A stretch of DNA of 50,025 nt from an uncultured Bacteroidales bacterium (GTDB lineage: Bacteria; Bacteroidota; Bacteroidia; Bacteroidales; UBA932), in contig CAJOIQ010000004.1 in assembly GCA_905234795.1 (NCBI GenBank), forward strand, positions 65,582 through 115,606, given 5' to 3'. The notes beneath the pieces were generated by a model that was given only the letters and a program-made list of their open reading frames with translations, was not told the DNA's origin and ran no database searches. How positions within the stretch are numbered: position 1 is the stretch's first letter; each line of letters starts with the position of its first letter. A program made the position numbers and the translations under genes. Of the stretch, positions 1 through 7,908 are shown one piece after another.

Positions 1-66
1 AAACTGCGCCCATGCCGCCGAAGGAACCAGCAACATGAGCGCTATCAATACTTTTTTCAATGTCAT
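1..66 (-). CDS. Exported protein, N-terminal fragment (signal peptide only)
   Basis: The gene runs off the left edge; only 22 codons are present. Translation on the minus strand from the ATG at 66-64 gives MTLKKVLIALMLLVPSAAWA followed by QF: two lysines, a hydrophobic core and an Ala-x-Ala cleavage site, a textbook type I signal peptide. The mature protein is therefore exported to the periplasm or beyond, but its function cannot be seen. It starts 59 bp downstream of the lgt stop in the same direction, so it may be cotranscribed with lgt. There is no clear ribosome binding site, as usual in Bacteroidales. Confidence 0.6.
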   Translation of the reverse strand, partial: MTLKKVLIALMLLVPSAAWAQF

Positions 67-125
67 ATAACCAACTAAATAAGCTGGTCATTTGCTGCAA
101 GAATCGCGCCAGCGCGCGAGGAGAA

Positions 126-1010
126 TCATCGTCCAGTAGGGCGGGCGAAGTGAGTGGACTCCTTGGGCTTGGGGGTGGCCGAAGGATGGACGGCCCGCGC
201 GGGCTGCTTTTTCACAAAAGCATAGACCAGAAAGCCGATACCCAGGAGGATAAAGGGAATACTCAGGAGCTGTCCCATGTTCAGGGCCATATCGGCCTCG
301 AAATCCACTTGGTCGTTCTTGACGAATTCGATGAGAAAGCGGCTGCCGAAGCACACAATCATGAAGATGCCCACAAAGGTGCCCCGGTACAGCTTGTCCA
401 GTTTTTTCCAATACAGGAACATCAGCAAAATGCCCAGCAGCAGGTAGGTGCCGGCCTCGTACAATTGGGTGGGATGGGCCGGAACCGTTTCTCCGTTGCG
501 CTCGAAGACAAAGCCCCAGGGCAGGGTGGTGGGACCGCCGTATATCTCTGAATTAAAGAGGTTTCCCAGACGGATGAAACATGCGGCAAAGGCCACGGGA
601 ATCACCAGATGGTCGATGACCCAGACAAAGTCGAAGTCGTTCTTTTTACCGTATTTATGGGCATACCACCAGATGCCGATAATGAGCGCGATGGTACCGC
701 CATGGCTGGCCAGGCCGCCTTTCCAGGGCATGAAAATCTCCCAAAAACCGGCCCAGCTGCCAAAGTAGTAGTCCGGCTGATAGAAGATGCAGTGACCCAG
801 GCGGGCACCCACGATGGTGCAGATGAGGAGCATATACAGCATAGGATCCAGGAGACTCTCCTTGATGCCCTCTCTCTTGAAGAAGCTCTTCATGATATAC
901 CAGCCCAGGATGAATCCGCTCACGAACAGCAGCGAATACCACCTGAGTTCAAACCCGCCGATATGCAGGATGGCGGGGTCAATATTCCAGTGTACGACCA
1001 ATAATTCCAT
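126..1010 (-). CDS. lgt: Prolipoprotein diacylglyceryl transferase
   Basis: Lgt moves a diacylglyceryl group from phosphatidylglycerol to the lipobox cysteine of prolipoproteins, the first step of lipoprotein maturation, in the inner membrane. The 294-residue protein has the expected seven or so membrane helices, the HGG segment (LASHGGTIA) and the family signature RLGNLFNSEIYG (canonical form GRxGNFxNxExxG). I choose the ATG at 1010 (MELLVVHWNID); an upstream in-frame ATG at 1025 would lie inside the promoter element. The C-terminal 25 residues are polar and rich in Pro, Lys and Thr, past the last helix. It sits 18 bp after the methyltransferase stop. Several lipoproteins in the window (acid phosphatase, RHS immunity candidate, small lipoprotein) are its likely substrates. 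Confidence 0.95.
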   Translation of the reverse strand: MELLVVHWNIDPAILHIGGFELRWYSLLFVSGFILGWYIMKSFFKREGIKESLLDPMLYMLLICTIVGARLGHCIFYQPDYYFGSWAGFWEIFMPWKGGLASHGGTIALIIGIWWYAHKYGKKNDFDFVWVIDHLVIPVAFAACFIRLGNLFNSEIYGGPTTLPWGFVFERNGETVPAHPTQLYEAGTYLLLGILLMFLYWKKLDKLYRGTFVGIFMIVCFGSRFLIEFVKNDQVDFEADMALNMGQLLSIPFILLGIGFLVYAFVKKQPARAVHPSATPKPKESTHFARPTGR

Positions 1011-1014
1011 GGTA

Positions 1015-1022
1015 CAAAGATA
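1015..1022 (-). promoter_or_regulatory. Putative -7 box for lgt
   Basis: Reads TATCTTTG on the minus strand, a match to the Bacteroidetes TAnnTTTG element, ending only 4 bp before the chosen lgt ATG. A transcript from here would be nearly leaderless. It could also be chance sequence between two operonic genes. Confidence 0.45.
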
Positions 1023-1028
1023 CAAACT

Positions 1029-1976
1029 TTATCGTTTCAGGCGAACGTAGATGGACAGCGGCAGCACTTTGCCAAAAGAGTCGTTGAAGGCCAGTTCCCC
1101 GGAGGTCATTTCCTTGAACTGACCCCGGAAAGCTTCACGCACAACCGTTTCTCCCAGGGCGGCGCTGTAGCCGTTGGAATAAAGGTTCAGGACCATGAAG
1201 GCGTCGCGGGGAGAAAGGATATCGGCCACATTTTGCAGCAGGCCGAAGAGGAGTTCGTCCAGCTTCCATTTTTCTCCGTCGGGGCCGTGGCCATAGGCCG
1301 GCGGATCCAGGATGATGCCGTCGTATTTGTTGCCACGCTTGGCTTCCCGTTTGGCAAATTTCAAGGCATCTTCCACCACCCAGCGGATGCCGTCCAGGCC
1401 GCTGCGTTCCATGTTTTCGCGGGCCCAGGTAACCACCTGGCGCACGGAATCCAGATGGGTGACATCGGCCCCGGCGCACTTGGCGGCCAGGGAAGCGGCT
1501 CCGGTATAGGCAAACAGGTTAAGCACCTTGGGTGCAGGCAGGCCATTAGCCTTGTGGATGCGTGAGAGGCGGCTGGTTTCCCGGTAAATGAACTCCCAGT
1601 TGGGCGCTTGCTCGGGAAAAACGCCCACGTGCTTGAAAGACGTGAGGCCCAGGCGCAGGGAAATGTGCAAATCGCTGGCCGCATGGGTTTCCGGGTCCTG
1701 TTCCCCATTATAGGCAATCCCCCACTGGTCCTCCATCTTCCTGGATTTGTTCCAGGTGCCGCTGTCCTCCTTGCCGGCCTTGCCGAAGCCCGCCCCGGGC
1801 TGGAAGGTCACGTGCAGCAGGCGTTTCCATTCGGCCTCCGGCAGAGACGGGGTCCAAAGGGCCTTGGGCTCCGGACGGCGCAGGACATATTTACCGAACC
1901 TTTCCAGTTTCTCTCCGTTTCCGGAGTCCAGAAGTTCGTAATCTTTCCAATATGAAGCGGGAAATTCGACAGCCAT
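1029..1976 (-). CDS. RlmI-like class I SAM-dependent rRNA methyltransferase
   Basis: A 315-residue methyltransferase of the COG1092 (RlmI/RlmK-like) group, which modifies cytosine C5 or guanine N7 in 23S rRNA. The SAM-binding motif I is visible as VLNLFAYTGAAS near residue 150, followed by the acidic loop VTHLDSV, the VEDALKF segment and the motif IV ILDPPAYGHG near residue 225. It lacks the N-terminal PUA domain of E. coli RlmI, as do many short Bacteroidetes members, so the exact target base is uncertain. It starts at the ATG at 1976 just downstream of a TAACTTTG box and precedes lgt by 18 bp, so the two are probably cotranscribed. Confidence 0.85.
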   Translation of the reverse strand: MAVEFPASYWKDYELLDSGNGEKLERFGKYVLRRPEPKALWTPSLPEAEWKRLLHVTFQPGAGFGKAGKEDSGTWNKSRKMEDQWGIAYNGEQDPETHAASDLHISLRLGLTSFKHVGVFPEQAPNWEFIYRETSRLSRIHKANGLPAPKVLNLFAYTGAASLAAKCAGADVTHLDSVRQVVTWARENMERSGLDGIRWVVEDALKFAKREAKRGNKYDGIILDPPAYGHGPDGEKWKLDELLFGLLQNVADILSPRDAFMVLNLYSNGYSAALGETVVREAFRGQFKEMTSGELAFNDSFGKVLPLSIYVRLKR

Positions 1977-1992
1977 GGTGCATTTGTTTGCA

Positions 1993-2000
1993 CAAAGTTA
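1993..2000 (-). promoter_or_regulatory. -7 box for the RlmI-like gene
   Basis: TAACTTTG on the minus strand, 16 bp upstream of the ATG at 1976. No convincing upstream TTTG is visible at the usual 19-20 bp distance. Confidence 0.5.
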
Positions 2001-2042
2001 AGAATCTTTTTGTAAATTGCCTCGTTTTAAAAGTGGACACCC

Positions 2043-3350
2043 GTGAAGAGAATCCTTATCCCCCTGTTTTTACTCCTGTGCCTGGCCTGCTGCCGCACAG
2101 CCCCCTTTGTGGCACCCGCCCTGCCCCACAACCCCGATTACGTGGCCGACATGGAAGGCAACCTGGACCGCGCCGCCGGCCTGTTCCACTGCTATGAAGG
2201 CGTGGAAGGCCCCCAGACGCCCGCTCCCTGCGGCTACAAGCCCTTCTATGTGAGCCATTATGGCCGACACGGTTCCCGCCGCCAGATCGGCAGTGGCGGA
2301 ACCGAGGCCTACCGTATCCTGAACGAAGCCGCCCAGGCCGACAACCTCACCCCGGAAGGCGAAGCCCTGTTCCAGGACGTGGCCAAACTGTACCAGCCCA
2401 CCGTGGGCATGGACGGAGAACTCACCTACCGCGGAGGCCAGGAGCATCAGGGCATAGCCAAACGCATGTACAAGCGCTTCAAACCGGTGTTTTCCAAAGG
2501 CGGAAAAGTACACTGCCAGTCCAGCATGGTTCGCCGCTGTCTGGTGAGCATGGCCAATTTCACCGGCGCGCTGTGGAGCCAGGCTCCCGCCCTGGAAATG
2601 GACTTCATCACCGGAGAGCCCACCCAGGAGATTATCATGCATGAATACTATGAAGTAGGAGAAGAGCTGACTGAGATGCGGAGCCATATCATGGATTCCC
2701 TCTTCCTTGCGCTGGTGAACACGGACCGCCTGACGGGCACCTTTTTCAAGGATGCTTCGGCCATCAAAGGCCCCCGCTTCGCCCAGCACCTCTTCTACAT
2801 TGCGGCCGATGCCCAGGACCTCCTGGTGGAAGCCGGCCCCGTGGACGTTTTCGGCCATATTCCCTCCGAAGACCTTATCGGCCTCAGCCAGTTCTTCAAT
2901 GAGAACTATTACATCGGCATGGCCAATTCCCGGGAAGGCGGCGCCTACGTACGCTGGGAGGCCAAATGGCTGCTGGAGGATATCGTAACGCGGGCCGACC
3001 AGGCTATCTCTGAGGGAGACCGGGTGGCCGACCTCCGCTTCGGCCACGACAGCGCCATCATGCCCCTGGCCTGCCTCATCGGCCTGGATCCCATCGCCCG
3101 TTCCTTCCCCACGGGGGAGGCCTGGAAAAACGGCTGGTACATGTGGAAATACCTGTGCATGGGCTCCAACCTGCAGATGGGTTTCTACAAAAACGCCAAA
3201 GGAAATGTGCTGGTTAAATTCCTGTACAATGAGCAGGAAGTCCTGATTCCGGCACTGGAGACATCGGCCCCGGCCCCGTACTACGCCTGGGAGGACCTGA
3301 GGCCCTATCTTCTGGCCCTGTGCACCGATAAATCTTTGAATATTCCTTAA
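2043..3350 (+). CDS. Histidine-type acid phosphatase, lipoprotein
   Basis: A 435-residue secreted phosphomonoesterase of the histidine phosphatase superfamily, branch 2 (acid phosphatase, phytase and MINPP group). The catalytic RHG motif is at residues 75-77 (SHYGRHGSRR), with His76 as the phosphohistidine nucleophile, and the proton-donor HD pair is at about residues 335-336 (RFGHDSAIM). The HD rather than HAE form points to the acid-phosphatase side of the branch; the substrate (sugar phosphates, phytate or other) is unknown. The N-terminus is a lipoprotein signal with Cys16 or Cys17 as lipid anchor (LLLCLACC). The start is GTG at 2043, chosen because it gives the intact signal peptide. It is divergent from the methyltransferase; a weak TCTTTTTG box lies at 2005-2012. 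It reads toward pgk, which has its own promoter. Confidence 0.88.
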   Translation: MKRILIPLFLLLCLACCRTAPFVAPALPHNPDYVADMEGNLDRAAGLFHCYEGVEGPQTPAPCGYKPFYVSHYGRHGSRRQIGSGGTEAYRILNEAAQADNLTPEGEALFQDVAKLYQPTVGMDGELTYRGGQEHQGIAKRMYKRFKPVFSKGGKVHCQSSMVRRCLVSMANFTGALWSQAPALEMDFITGEPTQEIIMHEYYEVGEELTEMRSHIMDSLFLALVNTDRLTGTFFKDASAIKGPRFAQHLFYIAADAQDLLVEAGPVDVFGHIPSEDLIGLSQFFNENYYIGMANSREGGAYVRWEAKWLLEDIVTRADQAISEGDRVADLRFGHDSAIMPLACLIGLDPIARSFPTGEAWKNGWYMWKYLCMGSNLQMGFYKNAKGNVLVKFLYNEQEVLIPALETSAPAPYYAWEDLRPYLLALCTDKSLNIP

Positions 3351-3365
3351 AGATAAGTAAATTTG
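3335..3365 (+). promoter_or_regulatory. pgk promoter (TTTG-N19-TAAATTTG)
   Basis: TTTG at 3335-3338 and TAAATTTG at 3358-3365 with exactly 19 bp between, the canonical Bacteroidetes primary sigma factor promoter. It overlaps the last codons of the phosphatase gene and leaves a leader of about 30 nt before the pgk ATG at 3402. Confidence 0.75.
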
Positions 3366-3401
3366 TAGGCTAGAGAATTATATCTACAACACATACACAT
3401 T

Positions 3402-4636
3402 ATGCAACAGTTTATTGACAAGTACAATTTCGCAGGCAAGAAGGCCATCGTGCGCGTAGACTTCAACGTTCCGCTCAATGAGAACTTCGAAATCACCGAC
3501 GACACCCGCATCCGCCGTGCCATGCCCACCCTCAAGAAGGTGCTCTCCGAAGGAGGTTCCCTCATCATCATGAGCCATCTGGGCCGTCCCAAGAAAGTGG
3601 ATCCCAAGTTCAGCCTCAAGCACATCGTGGGCCGCGTGAGCGAATGCCTGGGCGTTCCCGTCCAGTTTGCCGACGACTGCCAGAAAGCCAAGGCCCAGGC
3701 CGATGCCCTGAAGCCCGGTGAGGTTCTCCTGCTGGAAAACCTGCGTTACTACGCCGAGGAAGAAGGCAAACCCCGCGGACTGGCCGAGGATGCCACCGAC
3801 GAAGAAAAGAAGGCCGCCAAGGCTGCCGTCAAGGCCTCCCAGAAGGAGTTTGTGAAGACTCTCGCCAGCTATGCCGACTGCTACATCAACGACGCTTTCG
3901 GCACCGCCCACCGCGCCCACGGCTCCACCGCCCTCATCGCCGAGTACTTCCCCAACGACAAAATGTTCGGTTACCTGATGGAAGGTGAAATCAAGGCCAT
4001 CGACAACGTGCTCAAGAACGCCCAGCGTCCCCTCACGGCCATCATCGGCGGCTCCAAGGTGAGCTCCAAGCTGGCTGTGCTCAAGACAATCTCATCATCG
4101 GCGGCGGTATGGGTTATACCTTCATCAAGGCAAAAGGCGGTCACATCGGCAACTCCCTGCACGAGGACGAACTCATTCCCGATGCACTGGAGATCATGAA
4201 GGAAGCCAAGGAGAAGGGCGTTAACCTGTCCCTGAGCGTAGCCACCGTGTGCGGCCAGGGCTTCGACAACGACACTCCCCGCCAGATCTTCCCTATTGAC
4301 CAGATTCCCGACGAATGGGAAGGCATGGACGCAGCACCCGAGAGCCTGGAGAACTGGCGCAAGATCATCCTGGCCTCCAAGACCGTCCTCTGGAACGGCC
4401 CCGTGGGCGTTTTCGAGCTGCCCAACTTTGCCAAGGGTACCCTCCAGATTGCCCAGGACCTGGCCGATGCCACCAAGGCCGGCGCCTACACCCTGGTGGG
4501 CGGCGGTGACTCCGTGGCTGCCGTCACCCAGATGGGCTTCGCCGACAAAGTGAGCTACGTCTCCACCGGCGGCGGCGCCATGCTGGAAGCCATCGAAGGC
4601 AAAATCCTCCCCGGCATCGCTGCCATCCAGGACTAA
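3402..4636 (+). pseudogene. pgk: Phosphoglycerate kinase, frameshifted by a small deletion
   Basis: Phosphoglycerate kinase makes ATP and 3-phosphoglycerate in glycolysis. The first frame (from the ATG at 3402) has the Pgk start [12 protein letters not shown], the SHLGRPK loop and [15 protein letters not shown]. After the AAG at 4083-4085 the frame goes wrong and would end at 4199 with unrelated residues. Homology resumes in another frame at 4088 with [18 protein letters not shown] and continues to GGGDSVAAV and the normal C-terminus at 4636. Pgk of Bacteroides is about 419 residues; the two parts add up to about 410, so roughly 19 nt (3n+1), encoding a stretch like NIIDKVD, are missing between 4085 and 4088. 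All other motifs are intact, which argues for a very recent deletion or an assembly error. Transcription comes from the promoter just upstream. Confidence 0.9.
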
Positions 4637-4652
4637 GCCCTTCGCCTGTTCA

Positions 4653-4687
4653 CAAAAAACGTCCGTGTAATTCACGGACGTTTTTTT
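4653..4687. terminator. Bidirectional intrinsic terminator between pgk and the DUF2723 gene
   Basis: A perfect 9-bp stem, ACGTCCGTG (4659-4667) and CACGGACGT (4673-4681), with a 5-nt loop, flanked by an A-run at 4653-4658 and a T-run at 4681-4687. It serves both convergent genes; the stop codon of the DUF2723 gene lies within the T-run side. Confidence 0.9.
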
Positions 4688-7600
4688 ATTGTACCTTCAG
4701 GCTGTCTTCCCGCTCCAGGGAATAGGCGCTGCCGGTGGCGGCGTGGAGGATATCCTCCAGGGCATCCACCATGGCGTTGCCCAGGTCGATGTCTCCGTAC
4801 TGCTTGCACACGTCGGCAATGTACAGGAGCACGCGGCTGGCGGTTTCGAATTCGGCATCTCCCAGACGGCCCCACTCCAGGTAGAAGCCCACGGTCTTCA
4901 GGAGCTCCTCACCCATGCGGGAGGCCAGGGCCGAAGCCTTCTGGGCCTCTCCCAGAAAATAGTAGTTCTCGACCATCTGGGCCACCATGTAGTCGTTGCC
5001 GCTGAAGCCGATGGGAATGCTTTCCAGCGGGAAGTTCTGCTCCGGGAACACCTCCTGGCACATGTCCAGCATCTCCACGGCCTTGTCGTCCTCACCGGCG
5101 TCGATGAGGGCGTTGGATACGGTGAGGAACAGCTGGCGCTGGGACAGCACGCCCAGGAAGGTGTACAGGTTCTGGTAGTCCACAAAGTAGTCCGTGCGCC
5201 TGAGGGCGTCCCACTTGTAAGTGTTCTTCATCTTGCCGTACAGTTCCAGGGCATCCACCAGCCCGGCATCGGTAGAGGAAACCTTGTTCTTGATGGGGGT
5301 GAAGCGGTAGGAGAAGCCGTCGTACATCAGGTAGTCCTTGATGCCGATGTTCAGGTCTCCGCCCATGTTGAGCAGGCTCAGCGGGCGGTCCCACTGATAG
5401 TTGGACAGCAGGTCCAGCATAAAGAGCTCCGGCTTGGTGATGTAGTTCTTGTCCTTGGACATGGACAGCATGATGGAGTCCGGAATCTGGTCGGCAAACT
5501 TCTGGGGAACAATACCGTACTTAAGGCAGTTCTCCTTGTTCACCGGAATCACCACGTTGCGGGCGCAGATGAAATCCAGTTTCTGGCCGTTGTCCAGGGA
5601 AACCTTCATCTTGGGATCCTTGAATACGTCCATAACGTCGGACAGCATCATGGGAGAACCGTCGTCATAGGCAATGTAGATGAACTCGTTGGTGCCGTAC
5701 AGATACTGCCGTGCAGGCACGGTAAGCGGCAGCGGAGCACTCTCGTTGCTGGCCCATTTCATCTGGTCGATGTACCAGTCGGTGCCCAGCAGCGAGGTAT
5801 TCACCACACGCACATCGGTGCGTACGCCATCAATTTCCTGGGCATACCACAGCGGGAAGGTGTCGTTATCTCCATGGGTGACCAGCATGCCGTTCTGTCC
5901 CACGGAATTCAGATAATTGTAGGCCATCTCCGGGGCGGTGTAGCGGTGGGAGCGGTCGTGGTCGTCCCAGTTCTGGGCGGCCATCAGGGCCGGAACACCC
6001 AGGCACAGGATCCCGATGCCGGTGGCCAGCGCTTTCTCCGGAACCTTGCCCTTGGCGGCATCGGCTATCCACTGGTACAGCGCCATCACACCCAGGCCGA
6101 TCCAGATGGCAAACATATAGAAGGAACCCGCATAGGCGTAATCCCGCTCACGCACCTGGTACGGCGGCTGGTTCAGGTACATCACGATGGCGATGCCCGT
6201 CATGAAGAACATCAGGAACACCAGCCAGGACCCGCGCTTGTCCTTGTCGAACTGGAAAATGAGTCCCAGCAGACCCAGCAGCAGCGGCAGGAAGAAGTAA
6301 TGGTTCTTGCCCTTGTTGCCGGCCAGGGTATCGGGAGCGTCGCTCTGGTCCCCCAGGCGGATGGCGTCCAGGAAGCCGATTCCGCTTTCCCAGTTGCCGT
6401 AGAACACGTTGCCCGGCAGCGGGGAATGGATGTCGTTCTGGCGTCCCACGAAGTTCCACATGAAATAACGCCAGTACATCCAGTTTACCTGATAGTCGAA
6501 GAAATACAGCATGTTGGCCCCGAAGGTGGGCTTGCGGTGCTGGCTTCCGCGAATCCGCGTGCCCTTGCCCTTGGTGTACTGCTCGTAAAAGTCGATGTAG
6601 CGGGAATCGGCCCCGGACCACATGCGCGGGAACAGCATCTTCCCTTCGGGCCGATACTCGGCGTCGGCAGGGGCCTCGGCACGGATGTACTTGCCGTCCA
6701 GCGGCGCCCAGTACTTGTCCTGCTTCAGGTCATAGGGGGCGTCGAAGTACTGGCCGTACAGCAGCGGCGTGGAGCCGTACTGCTCACGGCTGAGGTAACG
6801 CACCAGCGTATAAGGATTATCGGGCTGATACTCGTTGGTGGGCGTTTTCACGCTGGAACGGATGATAACGATGGAGAAGAGGGAGAAGCCGATCACCAGC
6901 GTGGTCACGCACAGGATGACGGTGTTCCAGAACACCTTGCCGCTCCTGAGCGTCTTGAACAGCAGCCAGAAGCACAGGGCCAGCAATCCCACCAGGAAGA
7001 AGACGGCGCCGGAATTGTACGGCAGGCCGAATCCGTTCACAAAGATGCGGTCGAAGAAGGCCGCCAGCTTGGGCAGGTACGGGATAAACAGATACACCAG
7101 CAGGAATTCGATGACCACGCCGATGGCAAAGATGCCCGCCAGCTGCCAGAAGCCCAGCTTTCTGTCCTCGTTCATGCGGTAGTAGTACATGAACACGAAC
7201 GCCGGAATGGTAAGGAGGTTGAGCAGGTGCACGCCGATACTCAGGCCCATGAGGAACGCGATGAGCACAATCCACCGGTTTGCATGCGGCTCGTCGGCCG
7301 TATCATACCACCGGCACATGGCCCAGAACACCAGCGCCGTAAACAGCGAGCTCATGGCATACACTTCGCCCTCCACCGCACTGAACCAGAAAGTGTCGGA
7401 GAAGCAGTACGCCAAAGCGCCGATAGCGCCTGATGCCAGTACCGCAATCGCGCTTGCGGGCCGAATATTTGCCGCCCCGCCAGCGCCAACCAGCCTCTTA
7501 GCGAAGAAGACGATGGTAAAATACAGGAAAAAGATGGTGAGGGCGCTCAGGAGGGCGTTCATGGCGTTGACGGCCACGGCGGCGTGCGCGGCATCAAAGG

Positions 7601-7805
7601 GAATGGTGAAGAAGCGGGCGATGAGCTGGAACACCGGGTTTCCCGGAGGGTGTCCCACTTCCAGTTTGTACGACGACGCAATGAATTCCCCACAGTCCCA
7701 GAACGACGCGGTGGGCTCTATCGTAGAAAGATAGGTGGCCGAAGAAATGACCAGTACGGCCAGGGCCACTATCCAGTTCCACTTGTTAAATGTCTTCTTG
7801 TCCAT
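4686..7805 (-). CDS. DUF2723 family membrane protein, probable lipid-linked glycosyltransferase
   Basis: A 1039-residue integral membrane protein. The N-terminal part has the DUF2723 hallmark (STIEPTASFWDCGEF near residue 25 and YKLEVGHPPGNP near residue 46), an arrangement like the acidic first loop of PMT/OST-type glycosyltransferases that take sugar from a polyprenyl phosphate. About twelve membrane helices cover the first 620 residues. A soluble C-terminal region of about 400 residues ends in helical, TPR-like segments (around residues 880-1030). The family is nearly universal in Bacteroidetes. Donor and acceptor are not evident; a role in protein or envelope glycosylation is inference. 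Its -7 box is just upstream at 7813-7820 and it ends in the shared terminator with pgk. Confidence 0.85.
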   Translation of the reverse strand: MDKKTFNKWNWIVALAVLVISSATYLSTIEPTASFWDCGEFIASSYKLEVGHPPGNPVFQLIARFFTIPFDAAHAAVAVNAMNALLSALTIFFLYFTIVFFAKRLVGAGGAANIRPASAIAVLASGAIGALAYCFSDTFWFSAVEGEVYAMSSLFTALVFWAMCRWYDTADEPHANRWIVLIAFLMGLSIGVHLLNLLTIPAFVFMYYYRMNEDRKLGFWQLAGIFAIGVVIEFLLVYLFIPYLPKLAAFFDRIFVNGFGLPYNSGAVFFLVGLLALCFWLLFKTLRSGKVFWNTVILCVTTLVIGFSLFSIVIIRSSVKTPTNEYQPDNPYTLVRYLSREQYGSTPLLYGQYFDAPYDLKQDKYWAPLDGKYIRAEAPADAEYRPEGKMLFPRMWSGADSRYIDFYEQYTKGKGTRIRGSQHRKPTFGANMLYFFDYQVNWMYWRYFMWNFVGRQNDIHSPLPGNVFYGNWESGIGFLDAIRLGDQSDAPDTLAGNKGKNHYFFLPLLLGLLGLIFQFDKDKRGSWLVFLMFFMTGIAIVMYLNQPPYQVRERDYAYAGSFYMFAIWIGLGVMALYQWIADAAKGKVPEKALATGIGILCLGVPALMAAQNWDDHDRSHRYTAPEMAYNYLNSVGQNGMLVTHGDNDTFPLWYAQEIDGVRTDVRVVNTSLLGTDWYIDQMKWASNESAPLPLTVPARQYLYGTNEFIYIAYDDGSPMMLSDVMDVFKDPKMKVSLDNGQKLDFICARNVVIPVNKENCLKYGIVPQKFADQIPDSIMLSMSKDKNYITKPELFMLDLLSNYQWDRPLSLLNMGGDLNIGIKDYLMYDGFSYRFTPIKNKVSSTDAGLVDALELYGKMKNTYKWDALRRTDYFVDYQNLYTFLGVLSQRQLFLTVSNALIDAGEDDKAVEMLDMCQEVFPEQNFPLESIPIGFSGNDYMVAQMVENYYFLGEAQKASALASRMGEELLKTVGFYLEWGRLGDAEFETASRVLLYIADVCKQYGDIDLGNAMVDALEDILHAATGSAYSLEREDSLKVQ

Positions 7806-7812
7806 AAGGTTA

Positions 7813-7820
7813 CAAAGATA
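7813..7820 (-). promoter_or_regulatory. -7 box for the DUF2723 gene
   Basis: TATCTTTG on the minus strand, 7 bp before the ATG at 7805, preceded by the AT-rich stretch CGAAAAATGAT that often accompanies this box in Bacteroidales. Confidence 0.55.
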
Positions 7821-7835
7821 ATCATTTTTCGGCGA

Positions 7836-7854
7836 TGTCGGGGAAAAATAGTAT
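7836..7854 (+). repeat. 19-bp direct repeat, left copy, bracketing the RHS island
   Basis: TGTCGGGGAAAAATAGTAT, identical to 16527-16545 on the other side of the toxin island. The right copy is followed by a good -7 box; this left copy is not (TATTAGTTG). Confidence 0.7.
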
Positions 7855-7871
7855 TAGTTGGTTTTTTTTCT

Positions 7872-7879
7872 TATTTTTG
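7872..7879 (+). promoter_or_regulatory. -7 box for the RHS toxin gene
   Basis: TATTTTTG, a match to TAnnTTTG, 29 bp upstream of the ATG at 7909. No clear TTTG lies at the normal distance upstream, so strength may be low or regulated. Confidence 0.5.
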
Positions 7880-7908
7880 TAAAGGCCGCTATTAACCACG
7901 ATCTTGCC

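Noticed and set aside
88..411. A minus-strand frame inside lgt
   Set aside because: It overlaps the clear lgt frame in another register and has no family resemblance.
4689..7433. A 914-codon open frame antisense to the DUF2723 gene, and similar long antisense frames at 17927-19435, 37342-39021 and 42277-43779
   Set aside because: They mirror GC-rich, strongly codon-biased genes. Their translations are rich in His, Gln, Gly and Val with no domain, signal or promoter, while the sense frames encode clear families.
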